A stretch of DNA of 9,709 nucleotides from Pseudomonadota bacterium (GTDB lineage Bacteria > Pseudomonadota > Alphaproteobacteria > Rhizobiales > Hyphomicrobiaceae), in NCBI GenBank assembly GCA_023387235.1, contig JAEWIJ010000259.1:1-9709 (forward strand), written 5' to 3'. The notes below the pieces were generated by a model, which saw only the letters and a program-made list of their open reading frames with translations, searched no databases and was not told the origin of the DNA. The position numbers and the translations under genes are program-made. Shown piece by piece: positions 6,991 through 9,709 of this stretch (position 1 is the stretch's first letter; every line of letters begins with the position of its first letter).

Positions 6991-7004
6991 TGTTGGGGCC
7001 AACA
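6991..7004. promoter_or_regulatory. Short inverted repeat in the permease-thiolase spacer
   Basis: TGTTGGGGCCAACA is a 6-bp inverted repeat with a GG centre, 28 bases upstream of the thiolase start. It could be an operator half-site pair or a small hairpin in the transcript between the two genes. It is short enough to arise by chance. Confidence 0.25.
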
Positions 7005-7032
7005 TGCCACGCCGCAACGGCGCGCGCGAGCC

Positions 7033-8436
7033 CTATGGCATGACGCCGAGCAGCTCGAGCCATGCGATCTGCAGCGGCGCGATGACCGCGAGGCCGGTGA
7101 TGGCCAGCGCAATGAGGACCTTGAGCGTGCTCGTAGCCGGCACCTTGCCCATCATGAGGCCGATCATGACGGGAACGGTCTCGAAGGGAAAGAACACGGC
7201 CTGGAGGCCGGTCAGCTCGGCGATGATGCCGGCCGTCAGCGGCAGGTGCGTGGCGGCTTCGATGGCGGGAAGCGTCGGCGTGACGATCGCGATGCAGCCG
7301 ACGACGGTTGCGAAAGTGGCGATGAGCGACGACGCGATCGCGATGAGCATGAAGCCATAGGCCGGTGAGGCGCCCGAAGCGGGCACGAGCTGCGTCAGTG
7401 CGTGCGCGATCATGGTGCCGGCGCCGGAGTATGTGAGCACGGTCGCCACGCCGAGCACGGCCGCGAGCGAGAACACCGACGTCAGCTTGTTGAAGTCGAC
7501 GGCCTCGTCGGCGCGCGCGAGCCCGAGACCGGGAACGAGACAGACGAGGCCGGCGGCAAGCGCGATCCAGCCCGGCTTGATGTGATGGATGAAATCGGTC
7601 ACCCAGAGCAGCACGGTGATCGCGAGCAGGATGGCGAGACGGCGCGCGGCCGGGCTCAGCACGTTGGGGCCGTCGTCGGCCGTGGCGGAAACGCGCGGAG
7701 CGGGTGCCGGCAGGAGCAGGCAGATGGCTGCCCAGAACGTGAGGCCCTTGATGATGCCGAGCACGGGCAGACACATGAGCATATAGGGCCCGTACTGGAT
7801 CGTCGGGCCACCGATGCCCTCAAGCGCGCCGATCGCGATCACGTTCGTCAGGTTCGAAGGCAGGATCGCGTAGCTCGTGAAGTAATTGCCGGCGACGGCC
7901 GTGAGGATGATGCCGATATAGCCGCGCGAGGCCGGTTCGTAACCGGCTTCCTTGGCGGCGGCCATCAGGATGGGCAGCGTGATGGCGAGCCGCCCCATGG
8001 TCGTCGGCACGAGAAAGCTCAGCGCGCCGGAGCCGATGAGAATGCCGGCGATGAGACGCGGGTAGGTCGCGAGCCCGCTCATGAGCGCGTGCGCGACATA
8101 GCGGCCGAGGCCCGTGCGCTCGGCGGCACTGCCGATGACGAGCCCGCCGAAAACGAGAGCTGCCGCACTGGACCAGAAGCCCGAAAGCAGGGGCACGGTC
8201 GGTGCGATGCCGGTCGCGAGCGCGAGCGCGAAGAAGATCGCGCCGGAGTGGAGCGCCGGCAGCGCAGCGGTTGCCCAGAGCGCGACCGTGAAGGCGACAA
8301 TGGCGAGGCCGATCATGGCGTTCGGCGCATCGGCGGGCGACGGCAGCAGCGCGACAATGAGCGCCGCCAGCGCGAAGAAGCCGACCAGTGCAAGCTTTCG
8401 GAGCGTGAGCTCGACGCCGAGCAGGCGGGCGCTCAT
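7033..8436 (-). CDS. SLC13/DASS-type anion permease
   Basis: 467 residues, very hydrophobic throughout with about 11-12 likely membrane segments, fitting the SLC13 (divalent anion:sodium symporter) fold of inner-membrane carriers for dicarboxylates, sulfate and related anions. Two inverted halves are visible. The first re-entrant region reads SFLVPTTMGRLAITLPI (140-156), followed by GYIGIILTAVAGNYF (172-186) and ILPSNLTNVIAIG (191-203), the place of the usual GTPPNL loop. The second half has ATFATVVGCIAIVTPTLPAI (373-392) and ELTGLQAVFFPFETVPVMIG (407-426). The Ser-Asn-Thr sodium/substrate motifs of typical members are not kept at either re-entrant loop, so ion coupling and substrate are open. 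The ATG at 8436 has GAGGG at 8446-8442. The stop is TAG. It follows the XdhC-family gene by 78 bp and precedes the thiolase by 70 bp, consistent with uptake of a compound fed into CoA-linked breakdown. Confidence 0.88.
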   Translation of the reverse strand: MSARLLGVELTLRKLALVGFFALAALIVALLPSPADAPNAMIGLAIVAFTVALWATAALPALHSGAIFFALALATGIAPTVPLLSGFWSSAAALVFGGLVIGSAAERTGLGRYVAHALMSGLATYPRLIAGILIGSGALSFLVPTTMGRLAITLPILMAAAKEAGYEPASRGYIGIILTAVAGNYFTSYAILPSNLTNVIAIGALEGIGGPTIQYGPYMLMCLPVLGIIKGLTFWAAICLLLPAPAPRVSATADDGPNVLSPAARRLAILLAITVLLWVTDFIHHIKPGWIALAAGLVCLVPGLGLARADEAVDFNKLTSVFSLAAVLGVATVLTYSGAGTMIAHALTQLVPASGASPAYGFMLIAIASSLIATFATVVGCIAIVTPTLPAIEAATHLPLTAGIIAELTGLQAVFFPFETVPVMIGLMMGKVPATSTLKVLIALAITGLAVIAPLQIAWLELLGVMP

Positions 8437-8486
8437 GCGATCCCTCGCTCACGCCTCAGCGCGCGCACCAGCCTTCCTTCGTTCAC
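8433..8486 (-). CDS. Possible 17-residue leader peptide overlapping the permease start
   Basis: A GTG at 8486 opens a 17-codon frame (VNEGRLVRALRRERGIA) whose TGA overlaps the permease ATG as ATGA. GGGGGA lies a few bases upstream, partly out of the ideal spacing. Such an overlap could couple translation of the permease. The arginine-rich content and short length are also what chance gives in GC-rich DNA, so the call is weak. Confidence 0.15.
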   Translation of the reverse strand: MNEGRLVRALRRERGIA

Positions 8487-8514
8487 GGCATTCCCCCGTC
8501 GTGCGGCGCGTTCG

Positions 8515-9558
8515 TCAGCCCTTGCTCTTCTTGGTCCCGCGCACGGCGAGGATGACCTCCGCCATGATCGAGACGGCGATCTCCGCCGGGGTCTGGGCGC
8601 CGATATCGAGGCCGATCGGCGCCTTGATGCGCGCAAGCTCTTCCTCGGTAATGCCGGCCGCGAGCAGACGCTCGCGCCGCTTGGCGTGATTGCGCGAGGA
8701 GCCGAGCGCCGCGACGTAGAGGCAGTTCGCGCGCACGGCGAGCTTCAGCGCTTCGTCGTCGATGTGCGCGACGTGCGCGAGCGTGAGCACGGCCGTGTAG
8801 GGATCGAGCCCGAGCTTCGGCAGCGCATCCTGCGGCCACTCCGCGATGAGCCTGGCATCGGCGGCGCCGAAGCGCGCCGGATCGGCAAAAGCCGTGCGCG
8901 GGTCGATGACGATGATCTCGTAGCCCGTGAGCGCGGCGAGCTGCGCGAGCACCTGCGCGATGTGCGTCGCGCCGATGGCGATGATGCGCGCGGGCGGCAC
9001 GAGCGCCTGCATGAACATGGCGCCGTCGGGACTCTCGACGAGCTGGCTCTTGGCCGTGCGGAAGCGGTTGGAGACGTCCTCGGGAAGATTGGCATCGCCG
9101 CGCTCGTAGAGCGTATGCGAGGCATCATCGAGCTTGGTCGCGATCACGAGACCGTGGCGGCTGTCGCGTGCCGCGATGGCGCGGTCGAGCAGCTTGTCGC
9201 CGCCATTGTCCTTGCCGAGCCGCTCGACGAGCACACGCACCTGTCCGCCGCAGGGAAGGCCGGCGCGCCATGCGGTTTCATCGGCGACGCCGAACGTGAG
9301 CGTGCGCGGCTTGCCGTCCTCCAGCGCCTCGCCGCCTTCGATGATGACGTCGCCCTCGATGCAGCCGCCCGAGACCGAGCCCTGGAAATTGCCGTCGGCG
9401 GCAATGGCCATCTGTCCGCCGACGGGCACGGGCGCCGAGCCCCAGGTGTCGATGACGGTCGCGATCGCCACCTGGCCGTCGCGCGCGAGCCAGTCGCGGG
9501 CGGCGCCGAGCACGTCGATGGCGGCGGCATTGGGCGTTCGCGGCTGAAGTTCGGTCAT
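8515..9558 (-). CDS. XdhC/CoxI-family molybdenum hydroxylase maturation protein
   Basis: 347 residues, matching full-length XdhC family proteins, which bind molybdenum cofactor, help its sulfuration and deliver it to xanthine-dehydrogenase or CO-dehydrogenase type enzymes in the cytoplasm. The N-terminal XdhC_CoxI domain shows IDTWGSAPVPVGGQMAI (36-52), QGSVSGGCIEGD (59-70) and LPCGGQVRV (101-109). The C-terminal Rossmann-like domain shows IIAIGATHIAQVLAQLA (192-208), VIDPR (217-221), LTLAHVAHIDDEAL (258-271), YVAALGSSRNHAKRRERL (281-298) and PIGLDIGAQTPAEIAVSI (314-331). The start at 9558 has GAGGA at 9567-9563, with a rather short 4-base spacing. A longer in-frame start at 9621 is rejected because its extra residues (HPNPLP type) are translated repeat. 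No hydroxylase subunit is in the window. It is the first gene of a three-gene same-strand block with the permease and thiolase. Confidence 0.94.
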   Translation of the reverse strand: MTELQPRTPNAAAIDVLGAARDWLARDGQVAIATVIDTWGSAPVPVGGQMAIAADGNFQGSVSGGCIEGDVIIEGGEALEDGKPRTLTFGVADETAWRAGLPCGGQVRVLVERLGKDNGGDKLLDRAIAARDSRHGLVIATKLDDASHTLYERGDANLPEDVSNRFRTAKSQLVESPDGAMFMQALVPPARIIAIGATHIAQVLAQLAALTGYEIIVIDPRTAFADPARFGAADARLIAEWPQDALPKLGLDPYTAVLTLAHVAHIDDEALKLAVRANCLYVAALGSSRNHAKRRERLLAAGITEEELARIKAPIGLDIGAQTPAEIAVSIMAEVILAVRGTKKSKG

Positions 9559-9573
9559 GATGTCCTCGCTTCT

Positions 9574-9690
9574 CCCTCTCCCCGTGCTTACGGGGAGCGG
9601 GTTGGGGTGAGGGGCGGTCACGCGCGCAGACGTTTGCGTATGCCACCGCCCCTCATCCTAACCTTCTCCCCGCGAAGAACGGGGAGAAGG
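9574..9690 (+). repeat. Three-hairpin intergenic repeat, copy 2
   Basis: Same layout and orientation as the copy at 5602-5718. Stem 1 has CTCCCCGT 9578-9585 with ACGGGGAG 9590-9597 (4-base loop), extended by CCC/GGG beyond one mismatch. Stem 2 pairs 9600-9618 with 9645-9663: 19 pairs, of which two are G-U. Stem 3 pairs CCTTCTCCCCG 9662-9672 with CGGGGAGAAGG 9680-9690 (7-base loop). Stem lengths and loop sizes agree with copy 1 while loop sequences differ, which indicates conserved folding. The element ends only six bases from the XdhC ribosome site on the minus strand. Confidence 0.9.
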
Positions 9691-9709
9691 GACGATTTCT
9701 CACTACGCC

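Noticed and set aside
5730..7043. 437-codon plus-strand frame opposite the thiolase
   Set aside because: Antisense shadow of a clearly recognisable thiolase with a strong ribosome site; composition is low-complexity R/A/D.
6963..7112. N-terminal extension of the thiolase to 7112
   Set aside because: It overlaps the end of the permease gene and adds an arginine- and serine-rich stretch absent from thiolases; AAGGAG sits six bases before the ATG at 6962.
9559..9621. N-terminal extension of the XdhC-family protein to a start at 9621
   Set aside because: The added residues (PHPNPLP type) are translated repeat stems. The ATG at 9558 has its own ribosome site and matches the family N-terminus.

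Overview
The window is a GC-rich chromosomal segment with an alphaproteobacterial look, most likely from the order Hyphomicrobiales (Rhizobiales). This rests on base composition, the very long shadow frames opposite real genes, the gene families present, and a three-stem intergenic repeat of a type I associate with this group. No 16S or other strict marker is present, so the placement is an inference. I see no phage, transposase, integrase, CRISPR, tRNA or rRNA.

Left block, minus strand (1-3132): a UxaA-family sugar-acid dehydratase (altronate/galactarate dehydratase type) is followed 39 bp downstream by a fusion protein. The fusion has an N-terminal molybdopterin-binding (MoCF/MoeA-like) part and a C-terminal MobA/MocA-like nucleotidyltransferase part, and it runs off the left edge. 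A divergent intergenic region (3133-3429) leads to a 78-residue secreted protein with an internal 15-residue repeat, closed by a strong Rho-independent terminator (3697-3730).

Middle (3753-5496): a small putative membrane protein on the minus strand is divergent from a PaaK-like adenylate-forming ligase on the plus strand. The ligase has an unusual ATP-loop motif and a GTG start. The region between them holds several inverted repeats and an 18-bp tandem duplication.

Right block, minus strand (5760-9558): an XdhC/CoxI-family molybdenum-enzyme maturation protein, an SLC13-type anion permease and a PcaF-like thiolase are read in that order, 78 and 70 bp apart, so co-transcription is plausible. 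Two copies of a ~120-bp three-hairpin repeat lie in the same orientation on either side of this block (5602-5718 and 9574-9690).

Taken together, the permease, the acyl-CoA ligase-like protein, the thiolase and the sugar-acid dehydratase suggest uptake and CoA-dependent breakdown of an organic acid. The two molybdenum-cofactor maturation genes at the ends (XdhC and the MocA-like fusion) suggest that an aldehyde/CO/xanthine-dehydrogenase-type hydroxylase is encoded nearby, outside the window. These links are inferences from gene families. I found no convincing evidence of an entirely new system; the observations most worth checking are the repeat pair, the altered motifs of the ligase and permease, and the small repeat-bearing secreted protein.
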